A stretch of DNA of 64,000 bases from Gnetum montanum (Eukaryota > Streptophyta > Gnetopsida > Gnetales > Gnetaceae): assembly GCA_015680685.1 (NCBI GenBank), contig MNCI01003412.1:62001-126000 (forward strand). The letters run 5' to 3'. The translations under genes and the position numbers were made by a program. Of this stretch, positions 36,314-48,105 are shown one piece after another. The number at the start of each line of letters is the position of its first letter. The first letter of the stretch is position 1. The notes beneath the pieces are model-generated. The model worked only from the letters and a program-made list of their open reading frames with translations, made no database searches and was not told where the DNA came from.

Positions 36314-36983
36314 GCTAATAGCCATGATCATCAAACACATTACCATTATTAGTTTTCCTCTCACTAACAATGACATCAAAAATCACATTTCTCTCATCAC
36401 ACACAACAATGACTCATAATTTCATCACAATCATCAAAATGATCATGATCCTCATCATCACAATTGAACAAACCACCATCACACAGAAGTGAAATACTAA
36501 CATCCATCATACTAGCTTCAACATGAGAAACATTACCACCTTAAACAAGGTAAAGCTCACACTTACCTTTTCATGGCTTCTACCATCCATCTTTGGTTCA
36601 ACTTGATCTTGAACATATGGCTATAAAACTGCTTCAAAGCTTGAAGATTCAAGATCCCAAATAGGAGTTCCCAATTCCAATGGCTTCTTCTCTTCAAAGG
36701 AATCATCAACAAGATCTTCATCCCATTTTGGAGGTACTAGCTCAAAAGATAAACTCTTCTCCATGGCTTTAACATTAGATTCATTAAAAACAACATCAAA
36801 GTAATCATTCTTTTACATACCTTGGCTACCAGACTCACCTATCTCCCATGAGATAATCTCAACTTGGCTTAGAATCTTCTTTCCCTTGCCACAAGGTATA
36901 GAACAATTGCAAAAAGTATGAGAATCATACATTCTAGTGATGCTCTTGATCCTTCTTGGAGAAATTCCTTGATCCTTACTACT
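36314..36983 (-). pseudogene. Acidic ORF, proximal part (continues at 28880-29179)
   Basis: The minus strand reads, with stops, CGKGKKILSQVEIISWEIGE, then an FNESNVKAMEKSLSFELVPP segment, PKWDEDLVDDSFEEKKPLEL and further on a run with CDDEDHDHFDDCDE. The composition is strongly acidic. At 36984 it is cut by the LTR of the next element, with CTACT (36979-36983) as its probable target duplication. The family is unknown to me. Confidence 0.4.
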
Positions 36984-37945
36984 TGATGAGTGGCGAGGTA
37001 CCCCTACACTTAACCATATGAATACAAGTGTTTCATGCATGATCCGGTTGAACTCCGCAGATAGACTAGTTGTGGTATCTAGATGGTTACTCGTAGATTG
37101 CAGTTCGCTGTCTTCCCACCTAGACTAGTATTAGCTTTGTCACATGTGGTTTAGTCTAGAGTGAGGTGAATGATGTGTTCCTAACTAATGCTACTCCTGG
37201 GTATGATGGTAAATAATGTCAACTAAGCTAGGAGAGAGAATGGGAGAGAATCTAGACTAGCCTAAGTGCGATAAGCATTTGTTCCTTAATCATACGTACA
37301 CATTTTGGACCTCGTGCATGACTACCATTGGGATTACCAACCGTATGGCCTAGGTACGCTACTAGGTTACCAAGTAGTCACACTTAAATGCTCGTGATTA
37401 AGTCATACTCATTCCGCATTACTAGGAGATAAGGGTAAAGAGATATTAACTAAGAAATAAATAAATAACGATAACAATTAAATAATTAGGTAATTAAGCT
37501 AAGTGGATGTTGCAGTGATGAAGTAATCTTGATCTTTATTGCCAATCATGTGCATGTCCAAGTACATCACACTTGAATAAGGATGCTATACAATTACAAT
37601 CATCACACTGCAAGCATGCATTGGGATAAAAGGGTTAAGAGTAAAACTAATAAAAATTCTCTACAAAACTACTATAGTTAAACTTAAAAACTTCCAAAAT
37701 TACCTACTAGATCTACCTACCTCTTATTTATAGATGGGGAGATAGGCTACAATATCACACCCATGATATTGCATACGCAATATCATGTATGCGATATCAT
37801 AGCCTAGACGCGATATCACATATGTGATATCGCGTACACGATATCATGAGTGCGATATTGCATCTAGGCTGTGATATCGCATACTTGATATTGCATACGC
37901 AATATCATGGGTGCAATATCATAGCCAACAATTCATGACTCATCA
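36984..37945 (-). repeat. 3' LTR of the minus-strand Athila-type element
   Basis: In plus coordinates it starts TGATGAGTGGCGAGG and ends CAATTCATGACTCATCA, that is TG...CA on the minus strand. It lacks a primer-binding site on its outer (left) side and has a purine tract on its inner (right) side, so it is the 3' LTR. U3 (37745-37930) is packed with GATATC palindromes; a TATA-like CTATAAATAAG is at about 37725-37740 on the minus strand. Confidence 0.85.
37745..37930. repeat. GCGATATCGC palindrome array in U3
   Basis: More than ten copies of GATATC, GATATT or AATATC, many within GCGATATCGC or ACGATATCATG, are spaced at about 12-22 bases. GCGATATCGC is its own reverse complement. Shorter arrays occur at 38452-38558, 39084-39192, 29192-29265 and 35482-35560. 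They lie upstream of the LTR TATA box, so a transcription-factor array is plausible, by inference. Confidence 0.85.
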
Positions 37946-39711
37946 TACCCCCATGACTAAATGAAAACTCATCCTCAAGTCAAAGTGAGAACAAGCTCCA
38001 TTGATTACACAATGGATAGGTATGGGATTATTGATTGACAAGAATGGGTTCATGCCACAGTGTGGAATCAGAAAAAAATTGACACACAACATGAAGAATG
38101 CAAACAAAAATCCTATAGCTACAAAATTTGTGGAACTCATGTAGTTCTTGGTGGTGGTGGCTCCTCCATGGGTGCCTTTCCCTTGTCTTGTGCTCCAGGT
38201 CTTGAGATTTGATCATGTTGAAGTATGGCTTGGAGTTTCTCCTCTTTAGTTTAGGGATCCTGTGCCATCCATGCCAATGTTCCAATGTTTGATGGAGTCG
38301 GCACCTCCCATGGGCACGGTAGTTGCGAAAACATTTTCTTTGCTTTGACATACTAGGCCATTAACACCCGTTGTTCCTCCTCATAAGCTTTGGCTTTGTC
38401 TCTATATTTTTGAAAATATGCAAGCCGTCGAGCCAAGTCTATTGCTCCCTAAACACGATATCGCAGCCTAGCCATGATATCATGGGTGCGATATCGCATC
38501 TAGGCTCGCATACGTGATATTATGTACATGATATCATGGGTGCGATATCGCAGCCAACAATTCATGACTCATCATACCCCCATGACTAAATGAAAACTCG
38601 TCCTCAAGTTAAAGTGAGAACAAGCTTCATTGATTACACAGTGGATAGGTATGGGATTATTGATTAACAAGAATGGGTTCATGCCGCAATGTGGAATCAG
38701 AACAAAATTGAGACACAACACAAAGAATGCAAAAGAAAATCCTATAGCTAAAAAATTGTTGGAACTCATGTAGTTCCTGGTGGTGGTGGCTCCTCCATGG
38801 GTGCCTTTCCCTTATCTTGTGCTCCAAGTCTTGGGATTTGATGGCGTTGAAGTATGGCCTGGAGTTTCTCCTCTTCAGTTCGGGGATCCTATGCCATCCA
38901 TGCCAATGTTCCAATGTTTGATAGAGTTGACACCTCCCATGGGCATGGTAGTTGCAGAAACATTTTATTTTCTTTAACATACCAGGCCACAAATACCCGT
39001 CGTTCCTCCTCATAAGCTTTGGCTTTGTCTTTGTATTTTTGAAAATATGCAAGACGTTGAGCCAAGTCTATTGCTCCCTAGACACGATAACGTAGCCTAG
39101 ACACGATATCATGGGTGCAATATCGTGTCTAGGCTACGATATCACATACATGATATTGCGTACGTGATATCATGGGTGCAATATCGTAGCCAACAATTCA
39201 TGACTCATCATACCCCCACGACTAAATGAAAAATCATCCTCAAGTTAAAGTGAGAATAAGCTTCATTGATTACATAGTGGATAGGTATGGGATTATTGAT
39301 TGAAAAGAATTGGTTCATGCCGTAGTGTGGAATCAGAAAAAAATTGAGACACAACATGAAGAATGCAAAATAAAATCTTATAGCTACAAAATTGGTGGAA
39401 CTCATGTAGTTCCTAGTGGTGGTGGATCCTCCATGGATGCCTTTCCCTTGTCTTGTGCTCCAGGTCTTAGGATTTGATGGTGTTGAAGTATGGCCTGGAG
39501 TTTCTCCTCTTTAGTTTGGGGATCCTGTGCCATCCATGCCAATGTTCCAATGTTTGATGGAGTCGGCACCTCCCATGGGCACGATAGTTGCGAAAACATT
39601 TTATTTGCATTGACATACCAGGCTACAAACACCCGCTATTCCTCCTCATAAGCTTTGGCTTTGTCTTTGTATTTTTAAAAATCTACAAGCCATTGAGCCA
39701 AGTCTATTGTG
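37931..39711 (-). repeat. Three tandem copies of a unit of about 630 bp (U3 start, purine tract, 3' UTR, ORF tail)
   Basis: The marker ATTCATGACTCATCATACCC begins at 37931, 38560 and 39196, giving periods of 629 and 636. Each unit holds, on the minus strand, the tail of the late ORF, its 3' UTR, the purine tract and the first 100 or so bases of the LTR with GATATC palindromes. Copies 1 and 2 end with 'gccaagtctattgctccct' followed by the palindrome cluster; copy 3 continues instead into the body of the late ORF (39712 onward). The array is therefore an expansion of the 3' junction of the element. Confidence 0.88.
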
Positions 39712-41972
39712 ACACCTTTTTACCCCTGGTAGCTTGCTTTAACCACCTCAAGTTTAGAATTTGCAACCTCTAATTTTTGCAATAGTTTCTTGCATTTTGC
39801 AAATTCTGTTTCATATCTGACATAGGTGGTGGCTACCTATTTTTTGAGCTCTCTTCTCAAGCACCCTGCTCTTAACATGGCAAGGTTGGCATATCGTAGG
39901 TTTGCCAACTCCATGTACTCTGTAAGGTCCTAGATCTATAGGTCCTAGTTCTTAACTTCTACCTGGTGGGCAAATGCGTATGTGTCCAATATGGCCTGCC
40001 AATCAGTGTGTTGATCACTAAGAGCATTGATGTGGGCCTTGGCCATATGGATCTCCTTCTCAATGATCTATTTATACATTCCCACCTAGTTCCAGAAATT
40101 CTCCTTTAGCTTCTCATGTCGTTTAGCCTCATTCTACCACGTGCTTATTTCAATAGCCATCTTCTAACGGATGGCGCATACTTCGCCCATTAAGAGGGTT
40201 CAATTTTTCCTGGCTAAACCGTTCATGGCTTGGTTGACCCTAATTACTTGTTCTTGCAACTATTGAAAATGTTCTTCAAGAACATTCTTTTATTTTTCCA
40301 CAGAGGTCAACTGAAGGTTGTTAGCAACAAGTTGCTTATTTTCCTCTTATAAGGCTTTGAGTGTCTTAGTGTGCATATAAGTTTGTGCTTATGCCACAGA
40401 GGCATCCCAAATAGCCTTCTCTTTTTCTTCCACCACCTTCTTATTCTCTATCAATAATCTGGTAAGTTGCTTAGTTTTAAAAGTATCCAGCTAGTCTGCA
40501 GGAATGAATTATGAAGGATCCCACTATGCTGCTTGCAGGGTCAGGAGCCTTTCTTGCAATCTTCGCACCTTTGCTTCAGCGTGCTCAATCCTCATCTCTG
40601 TCAAGACTAGCTTCCCTTTGGTGGAAATGAGGTCTAATTGAATTTCCATAACATCCTATGGGATGTCAAATAAGGACATCATTACCTGTCCTTTTTGTAG
40701 CAATTGATCAAGTACATCCTCATGTTCCATAGGAGTCATTGAGGTTCCAGCCAGAGTTTGAGCATCTCGTGCTCCTGTAAGATCTACTGATGGCATAACA
40801 GGTACATTGAATGATTCTTTAATGTGGTCTATGACCACTTCTATGGCTCCTACTACATCCTGGTGTTGCATGACCACCACTCTGGCCCCTTCACCAATTT
40901 CTAATTGCACTTGAAAGGATGCAACATTCCCTAAGATTTGTTATGACCAAGTGCTCTCCCCTCCCCCTATATGGATGGACACTTCACCCCTTGCACAATC
41001 CAAAGAAACCATGGATTGTATGACATCTTCAATGATGTTGAAGAGATTTATGTCATCACGACTTCCTCAACTGACCGTCTTAGCAATGGCCTTGAGATAG
41101 CTTATTGACAATCTGTAATCTTGCGATGGCAGTGGTGGTTGATCCTACTAGCCCATGTTAGGCCTTGCTTATTGTTGTTGGCTGGGTCTCATGCTTGGGA
41201 GTTGGCTGGGTCCTACAAGTTGAGTTGCAGTTGGCCCTCCTATATATTCTTTTTCTTGTTCTGGCCCCAGCATCTCACCAGTGATTTTCCTTACGGCTGG
41301 TTTCTTTAGCAGTTCAGCGTAAGAAGCATTTTAAGCTTTTCAGAGGACATCATTGGTGTATCCTCTAATGCCAGCACGTTTGCACATCTTCTTGATAAGA
41401 CAAGGGAAGGGCAACACAAGCTTTCTTATCTTCCGTTCTTCAAACCACCTCAGGATCTTCGTAAAATATAGATGAGGTAGGTTAGAATTAACCTTTCCCA
41501 TCAACACTGTACATCCTCTTGCCGCCTATGTTGAAATTATTTTTAAGCCTTTTGTGGGGAAGATGTGATAAGTCCCTATTTTAAAATAGATCTTCTCTTC
41601 CATTGTCAACTCCCCAAACGTCTTATCTTCCTTGTCATACATCCTTTCTAACCAAACTTGTTGTGCATCAAGGTCTAAGAAAGTAGACAACTAAGCAATC
41701 TTTGGCTTAGTATTCAAGAGCTTTAATACTTCTGAAATGGCCTAAACAGAGAAATCAATAGTCACACCACAAATGTTAACCATGGTTCCTTGTTCTTTGT
41801 TGTGCCAAAATTGGTATGTTTCCCCTAAGTACCAGGCACCACTTTCAAAGAGGATAGGCCATAATGGGGATCCTTTGAGGTGATCCCTAAATGGCCTCTA
41901 GAGTACATTCTATGAAAGATCCAAAATTTAATTCCACAATAACTGTAGTAAATATGGACCTTTCATGGATGG
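39402..41972 (-). pseudogene. Late ('plant transposon protein'-like) ORF of the minus-strand element, distal part
   Basis: The minus-strand stop is at 39402 and the tail reads VAWYVNANKMFSQLSCPWEV, MAQDPQTKEEKLQ and PGAQDKGKASMEDPPPLGTT. Upstream is a long heptad-like region rich in Glu, Gln, Lys and Leu (40000-40600), then an 84-codon frame (40656-40910). Near 41340-41780 a core reads VNICGVTIDFSV, AISEVLKLLNTKP, WLERMYDKEDKTF, YHIFPTKGLK and VLPFPCLIKKMCKRAGI, which resembles the putative plant transposon protein domain. It is interrupted at 41972 by the Tat/Ogre element and resumes at 60123. Stops are scattered. The role is unknown; the position is that of the Athila envelope-like ORF. Confidence 0.55.
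41968..41972. other. Target-site duplication GATGG (left)
   Basis: GATGG here and at 60118-60122 exactly flank the 18.1-kb element. Confidence 0.92.
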
Positions 41973-42109
41973 TGAAACACCACAAAATTTTGAGTTTAGT
42001 ACTTTTCCAATAAGAAGTAGGTCCCTGCGACCCGCAGACGACCACAACTACATCTGGTATCAAACATGTCAACTTCGGAGGTCAGATACTTAATTTTCAC
42101 TAAGTATGC

Positions 42110-42525
42110 ATTCTTAGCATATATGCCCAAGTTTACATTTTCAGTGTATACACTCAAGTTCACATCCTCAGCGTATATGCCCGACATTCTTAGCGTATAC
42201 TCCCGGCATTCTCAGCGTATACGCCTAAAGTTCATAGCGTATACGCCTAGTGTGCATGACCAGCGTACACACTCCACAAGTACGTCCAGCTTGTACGACT
42301 GATGCATACGTCCAGCATGCAATCCTTGAAGACGGCATGGAAACAACACTACAGAGCAAGACTTGGTACAAGGCAACAACCATCAGCGTATATGCCGGGC
42401 GTATATGGGCGTATACACTGAGCGTATACGCCCAGCACACACGGCGTATACGCCCAGCGTGTACGCCCAGAGTCTACGCCCGCCTGATACAGCGTATATG
42501 CCCAGTGTATACGCCCAGCAGATGT
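42110..42525. repeat. GCGTATACGC palindrome array, 5' LTR
   Basis: Around twenty full or one-off copies of GCGTATACGC(C/T) alternate with short linkers such as CCAG. The 12-mer AGCGTATACGCT is its own reverse complement. The matching array in the 3' LTR is at about 59030-59440; it has a perfect 12-mer at 59074-59085. Confidence 0.9.
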
Positions 42526-42608
42526 AACATGTTGTACACTTGTAAATTTTTCCCTTTTTGCACCCGGTCAATGTGCCACGTGTCATCCAACCTGAGTCTA
42601 ACATCAAA

Positions 42609-42625
42609 ACCTATATAAAACCCCC
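42609..42625 (+). promoter_or_regulatory. TATA box of the Tat/Ogre LTR promoter
   Basis: CCTATATAAAACCCCC is conserved at the same place in both LTRs (second copy at about 59518). It lies downstream of the palindrome array. Confidence 0.65.
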
Positions 42626-43214
42626 AATTTTTCATTAGATCGAGGTCGGTTGGAAAATTCTAAAGAGCAAACTAGAAAGCAGAGATGCTGAGAAATAGAG
42701 CAGAAAACCTTATACGCTGGACAACCCTGTACGTTGAGCATATAGCCTCTACGCTATGCCTACAGTGCGAACCAGCTCACAATCATTCTTGCATTCACCG
42801 GGGCTTTTTGTCCGCCTTATGTCCAAGTCACAACTGTGTTAGACCGGTGCATTGTACTCTCATTCTGAAATGCCATTGTTACATTTTCTTCCTAAAATTG
42901 TTTACAATTTGCATTAATTGTTGCATGTATTTTGTTTATGCTTGTTTACGTCTACGCTCTGTTCGCATCAATTACATTGTTTATGCTCTGATTTACGTCT
43001 GTTACGCCGTTTACGTATAACCCAGCATATAGCACTTCGGTGCATGTTCGAGGAAATCCTTGCCTGACCCGTGTGCAAACCATCCAAGGTACTCTACCTT
43101 CGTTCATTCTAGCTCGCCCTCAGGTGAAGGTAGGGTCTTCTGTGCATGTCCTGTGATCCCCCGGTTTCTATTTCCTTCTAGCCGGAGACCGACGATTTCG
43201 GACAGTACAGAAAT

Positions 43215-43232
43215 TGGTGCTAGAAGGGGGGC
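43215..43232 (+). other. Primer-binding site
   Basis: TGGTGCTAGAAGGGGGGC lies five bases after the LTR end. The TGGxGCTAGAAGGxGGG form is the one usual in Tat-lineage elements; I did not match it to a particular tRNA. Confidence 0.75.
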
Positions 43233-43254
43233 CTCTGCCTAAAACCTTACCTGC

Positions 43255-43905
43255 AAGCTTCCCAGCGTTTACGCTGTTGGGTGTTTACGCTGCCGACGAT
43301 ACGTCGATTCCTTCTGAAAACCTCCCAGTGTTTATGCTATTGGGCGTTTATGCTGCTGACCATACGTCGATTCCTTCTGAAAACCTCCCAGCGTTTACAC
43401 TATGCAGTTTAAAACCTTACGCATAAACTATCCAGCATCTACGCTGTTGAACGTCCACACTTCTTTATTTAAAACTTACCAGCCGCAAGTCTCCCAGCGT
43501 CTACGCTGTTGAATATACGTTGCACACCTTACGCTGCAAAGTTTGCCCACGCCACATATAAGACCCTGTTTATGCTGCCAACATACATGTAACAGCTAAC
43601 TCTACGTTGCACTCTCTACGCCGTAGACTTCGTCTATGCTGTACATCGACTTTGTCCCTGCTGTTCTAGTTACGCTGTGCTCTTTACGCCGTAGATTTGG
43701 TCTACATTGCCATCTGGTATACGCTACACTCTATATGCTGTAACATTGATTACGTTGTATGCTTACGCTGTATACGCTGCTTAGCATATATGCTGTACTC
43801 CTTACGCCGTAGATCCTCTACGCTTACACTATACGCTGTATACCGATACGCTGTATATGCTGTCATTATACGCTGATCGTTGAAGCGTATACGTTGTACG
43901 CTACA
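43255..43905 (+). repeat. Leader region with TTTACGCTG / GTATACGCTG repeats and 63-bp tandem units
   Basis: The untranslated leader consists largely of TACGCTG-type repeats related to the LTR palindrome. Within it a 63-bp unit beginning CCCAGCGTTTACGCTGTTGG is repeated head to tail at 43261, 43324 and (partly) 43387. No ORF of any length crosses it. Confidence 0.85.
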
Positions 43906-43960
43906 CTAAGTACACTGACTTCACATCTCTACATCGTGTCACATTCTCAACAGGTCATCA

Positions 43961-45713
43961 TGAACACCGTAAACACCACCGCTACAACCACCCAAGTCAC
44001 CGACATCGTAGGCACCATGGCTGTCCAACAGCCCGTGGTCCACCAACCCGTGGTACAACCCATAGTGGGGCCTCGCTAGTCCCTTAGGTTGCAAAGGAGG
44101 AACCCATCATCTAACATCATAACTCAAGACCAATACAACTTAATATGCGTGAAAATACAAGCGGGCCTAGCCGTGGACTGAACTGAAATAGTATTCAAGA
44201 GTTAGTACGATCTCTTCTACAGGGGAGGGCAGGAGTTCATTCCTTCCCCGTACAATGTCATCCCTATCCCAAAGCCTTACTCTGAGCTCATCACACAACT
44301 CCTCCTGCAAAGGAGTCAATCTCAAGATCAGCCCGCAATAGATCCTTAACCGGAAGAGGAGGATGAGTTCACTGCCCAATCCGAACATGAAGACTCGTAT
44401 CACACCCTTAGTCCACAAACCCATATCAACCCCATGTTTCATCCAGGCACAGGGGAAATCATGCTCCTCCAACCCCTCAGGTTCACCCAGGCACAAATGC
44501 CTCCGCCAGAAACATCTGCACTGGTTCATGCTCCCCCTGCAATCGACTTGTAATTTAGTACACTCCCTCTTGCTATCATCCCTGCTACAGCCATAGGCCC
44601 ATTCTTGTAATTAACACCCCTTCACAATAATGTGGGAGCAACCTTCCCACCCTGAGTGATCGAGATGCCACATGTGATACTGACATCTACATCCACTCAC
44701 TATACCCCCGCATCCAAACGCACGAAGCCCCTTCCACCGCTGTAACCTAATAGGGGGTTCCTGCACAAAACATGACTGGGCAATGGGCAGCGATGGGTGC
44801 TCAACCACATTAAACCCCTCACTACAACATGCCACCACACACAATTCCACTGGCCAACATTCCTCAAGGGCAACCACAGCAGCAACAACCCCTTGCTTAC
44901 AATGTACCACCTTTAGTACCACCCACTATAAATATTCCACAAGTACGATCACAAACTGCACAGTTTTCAGCCTTCCAACCTACTATCCAACAACCCAATC
45001 TGTACAATATACCACATCCCTAAGATACCACCTCGCCTAGCGCTCAAGACTGGGCAGATGCTAAAAAACTAATGCAAGAACTAACTGACAAGGTTAAGCG
45101 CCTCAAAACAGCTGCCGACTGAGAGTTGAAGGTAGTGGACTTTTACCACAATTACCCCATCAGCTCTTTCGTTCTGCCCCTAACCTTGCCCAAAGGTGTA
45201 TCATTACCCACGCTAACTAAATATAAAATAGACCCCAATGCTCACCTTATAACATTTAGATTAGAATGTGCATTGCTCCAGGCATGGCCCCATGCCATTT
45301 TGCGAGTGTTCCCTATGTCCCTCACAGGGAGAGCACTTGATTGGTACCGGGCCTTGCCGAGGAATTCCATATTTTCCTTGGAAGAGTTGTTACATCAATT
45401 TGTTACCAGGTTCAAGTATAACTTGAAACCTGAAGTGACACTTGATAGCCTTATACAGGTTAAACAAGCACCTCTGGAACCTGTACAAAAGTTCATCCAG
45501 AGGTGGAGCGCTGCTCTCAATGAGCTACATGAGCCCATCCCCCAGACATATCTACTCACCATTCTAAAGGGGACTGTTAACGACTTTTTCAAATCTAAGT
45601 TATATTACCTCAATGCGCGTAACCTTAACCAAGCCTTTGTACAAATTAAAAATATAGAGGGGGCAGCTCAAAATAGCCACGATCCTGCATTTAGCCTTCA
45701 AAAATCAACATAG
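43961..45713 (+). pseudogene. gag: Tat/Ogre gag
   Basis: The likely start is ATG at 43961 (MNTVNTTATTTQVTDIVGTM), after the repeat-rich leader. The N-terminal third is Pro- and Gln-rich and broken by stops. The capsid part is intact from 45126 to 45713: RLECALLQAWPHAILRVFPM, SLTGRALDWYRALPRNSI, FVTRFKYNL, QRWSAALNELHEPI and a C-terminal NLNQAFVQIKNIEGAAQN. GRALDWYRALP is the conserved gag landmark of plant gypsy elements. Related but clearly distinct from the Athila-type gags here. Gag would form the particle. Confidence 0.85.
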
Positions 45714-47580
45714 TAAGAAAGATAAAAAAAAGGCTAAAACAACTATAGCGGCAATAGCGAAAACGCAACAAGCAAATGTAGCACAACAAAACAAACCGCA
45801 GGTGGCCCCTACTAATTATACGAAACCTACTCCCACAATCGCACTGGAATCATCATTGTCGCAGAACCCAACACAAAATCGTACAAGAAACTTTGAGAGG
45901 AAAGAGCCCTCCCAATATACGCCACTGCCTATGAAGCCATCCCAGTTATTTGACCAGCTTCTGAAAGCTGGGTTAATGAAACATAAACAGTTATCCCCTA
46001 CTGCTATCCAGAGACATGACCAGTTCTGTTAACTGGTTCAGAACCCAAGCTTGGCAATGCCGGATGAGCCCCCAGTACCCAAATGTTTTAGGATGGATCG
46101 CTTCTGCGACTATCATCAACGTAATGGGCATGGCATGGATTACTATTTCACCCTGAAACAAGACATACAAAGAATGATCGACGGAGGTCAAATCACTTTT
46201 GATGAAGCCAACCCGGTCCAACCACAGAACCAGGCTATGGACGTCTACAAAGACCCTTTGAATACCAAAGAGGCACCGTACGTTATTAACACAATCTACC
46301 TAGATGATGAATCTGAAATACCTAGCATCACCCCCGTCTACTCAAACTATGAACTACAAATGCCTAACAAGCCATTTGTAGTCCGTATTCCTCCCACTGC
46401 CTCAACATCCATGCCTCAACCATCATACGCCCTCCAAAAATCATATGTAGTGCGTGTCCCTCCCGCCGTCACTACCTCAAATCTATCAACCCCTCCTACT
46501 CGACCTGCCCCTTTTGTAGTCTGAGTACTACCCGCAGTTGCAACAGCAGAGGTCCAACCTCCACCTAAACCAACCCCATACGTCATTAGGACACCCGAAA
46601 GTCCTAATGATTACCAACCCTCCACCTCCCAAAAGCAAAGTAAACCCAGTCCTTATGTCATCAGGGTGCCCAGCCAGCCTGCTGCTCAACCACATCTGAC
46701 TGTCCAACCACAATCCCACCCGACCCCATACGTAGTGCGAATACCAAGGCAACCCAAGGCTCTAAAACCAACTCCACCTCCACGCCACACACGAGAACGC
46801 TTAGCGGATAAACTCACGTGTGAACGCTTGGAGAAGGAGCGTCAACGGTTTGCTGTAGGGCCACCTAAACCCACTCCACTAAATGCAGTACCTATGATAT
46901 CACCTGACCATCAACCAAACATAGGCCATGAAGGTGAAACATCCAGAAAACACGATACTTCGAAAAAAACAACAACTTCGGGCAAAAAAGACAAACAAAC
47001 GATGCACGAAATAAAACTGTTGAGCTCAATGGACCAAGTCACTGCCGACAAAAATGCGCCCAACAGTAGAGACTTAGCAACAGCCTTAACAGAAGTCACG
47101 CAAGCACTCAAACAAAAGAATACTTCATTAAGCTTGTATGACTTAATTCTAACATCTCAAACACATCGGAAAGCTTTGGTGCACATGTTAACGTCAATCC
47201 CAGTAAGCGAGGACTTGCCCCCAAATGAACCCTCTATTCATGCGGGAATGTACTCACCCCAAGGGACAACTTCCAAACCATTAAGTTTCCACAATGATAA
47301 CATTAAGGTGGATAAGAAAATAGGGGAGATAACAATAGCCCCTATGTTCATAACAATACACGTAAACCAATTCAAAATACATAGGGTCCACGTAGACGAT
47401 GGAGTGGCCACAAACGTAGTACCATACCCCATCGTCGAACAACTGGGCCTTACAGAGTTAATCATATCAACTACCACCACATGCCTGAAATCATTCAGCG
47501 GGTCGCATGTGATAGTTAAGGGTACAATCAACTTAGACTTCATAGCAGGGACCAATTCCCCACATCCGTTGACTTCGTAG
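45714..47580 (+). pseudogene. gag: Gag C-terminal region with knuckle remnant and repeated PYVVRIP motifs
   Basis: After a stop at 45711, a basic spacer leads to MDRFCDYHQRNGHGMDYYFTL (46090 on), the FCDYHQRxGHxTDxC motif of Tat-type elements with the last Cys replaced by Tyr. Then six copies of P(F/Y)V(V/I)R(I/V/T)P follow every 20-27 residues (near 46375, 46441, 46510, 46575, 46650 and 46728), the third with a stop in place of Arg. The long frame 46666-47580 continues through a Lys/Glu region into the protease. This segment has no known domain; it looks like a low-complexity repeat linker. Confidence 0.7.
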
Positions 47581-48092
47581 TAATCGATGAAATGCCAGGA
47601 TTCAACCTAATATTAGGAAGGCCCTGGCTAGCCCAACTGAAAGCAGTCTCATCCCCTATACACCAAGAGATTCATTTGCCTTATGAAGATGGTGAAATCA
47701 TCATACACGGGGAAGTTGCTACACCCATTATTTCATCGTACATGGACACAGACTAAGGCTCAGAGGTCAAGCTCGAAAAGCCTAGATAGCAAGATGTAAA
47801 TGAACAACAACCAGTAGGCGGTAATCCTTTAAACACATAAGAAGATTCACCCAAAACAGAAATACTTGCGCCTGACATTGTACATACACCTCTTCAATTA
47901 GAAACTAGCACAGAACTCACAATAAATACTGAAATGTCTAAAAACACTGACACGGGAACCATTCCATCAAACGTCCCTTGGGCTGAGTTACCTTTCAACG
48001 TAATTAGCGAAGGGGACACCGAATATAGAATCATACCCGCCGACACATCCCCTAACGTCAAAATAAGAAAAATAAAAAAACTACTAAAATAA
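47230..48092 (+). pseudogene. Tat/Ogre aspartic protease
   Basis: The active-site region reads HRVHVDDGVATNVVPYPIVE, where Tat-type proteases usually have a D(G/S)G motif; here DDG keeps a candidate catalytic Asp. It is followed by LGLTELI, and, after a frame change near 47560, VIDEMPGFNLILGRPWLAQ, the conserved ILGRPWL block. The protease-proximal ORF ends near 48092 (double stop), well before the polymerase at 53821. In Ogre elements an intron separates protease and reverse transcriptase; here the interval holds 5.7 kb including an antisense gene. Confidence 0.75.
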
Positions 48093-48105
48093 TAACAATA
48101 GAATC

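Larger units (their letters stand above)
41973..43209 (+). repeat. 5' LTR of the Tat/Ogre element
   Basis: It runs from TGAAACACCACAAAATTTTG to ...TTTCGGACAGTACA. It aligns throughout with 58891-60117. U3 holds the GCGTATACGC array (about 42110-42525). A TATA-like ACCTATATAAAACCCCC at 42609-42625 lies about 30 bases before the probable transcription start. Confidence 0.93.

Noticed and set aside
37931-39711. Separate small genes on the minus strand (65 to 131 codons each, repeated three times)
   Set aside because: They are out-of-frame readings of the tandem unit; the true frame is the tail of the late retrotransposon ORF.
42110-42525. Regularly spaced palindromes as a possible CRISPR array
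   Set aside because: Spacers are not unique and of even length, the units are only 10-12 bases, and the context is a plant LTR.
42225-42618. Cys/Tyr/Arg-rich ORFs on both strands in the LTRs (also 59024-59413)
   Set aside because: They are translations of the GCGTATACGC array in several frames, without conserved coding character between the two LTRs.
44167-44922. Minus-strand ORFs of 62-120 codons opposite the Tat/Ogre gag
   Set aside because: They are shadows of the Pro/Gln-rich gag frame; no splice structure comparable to the antisense gene at 48687-53170.
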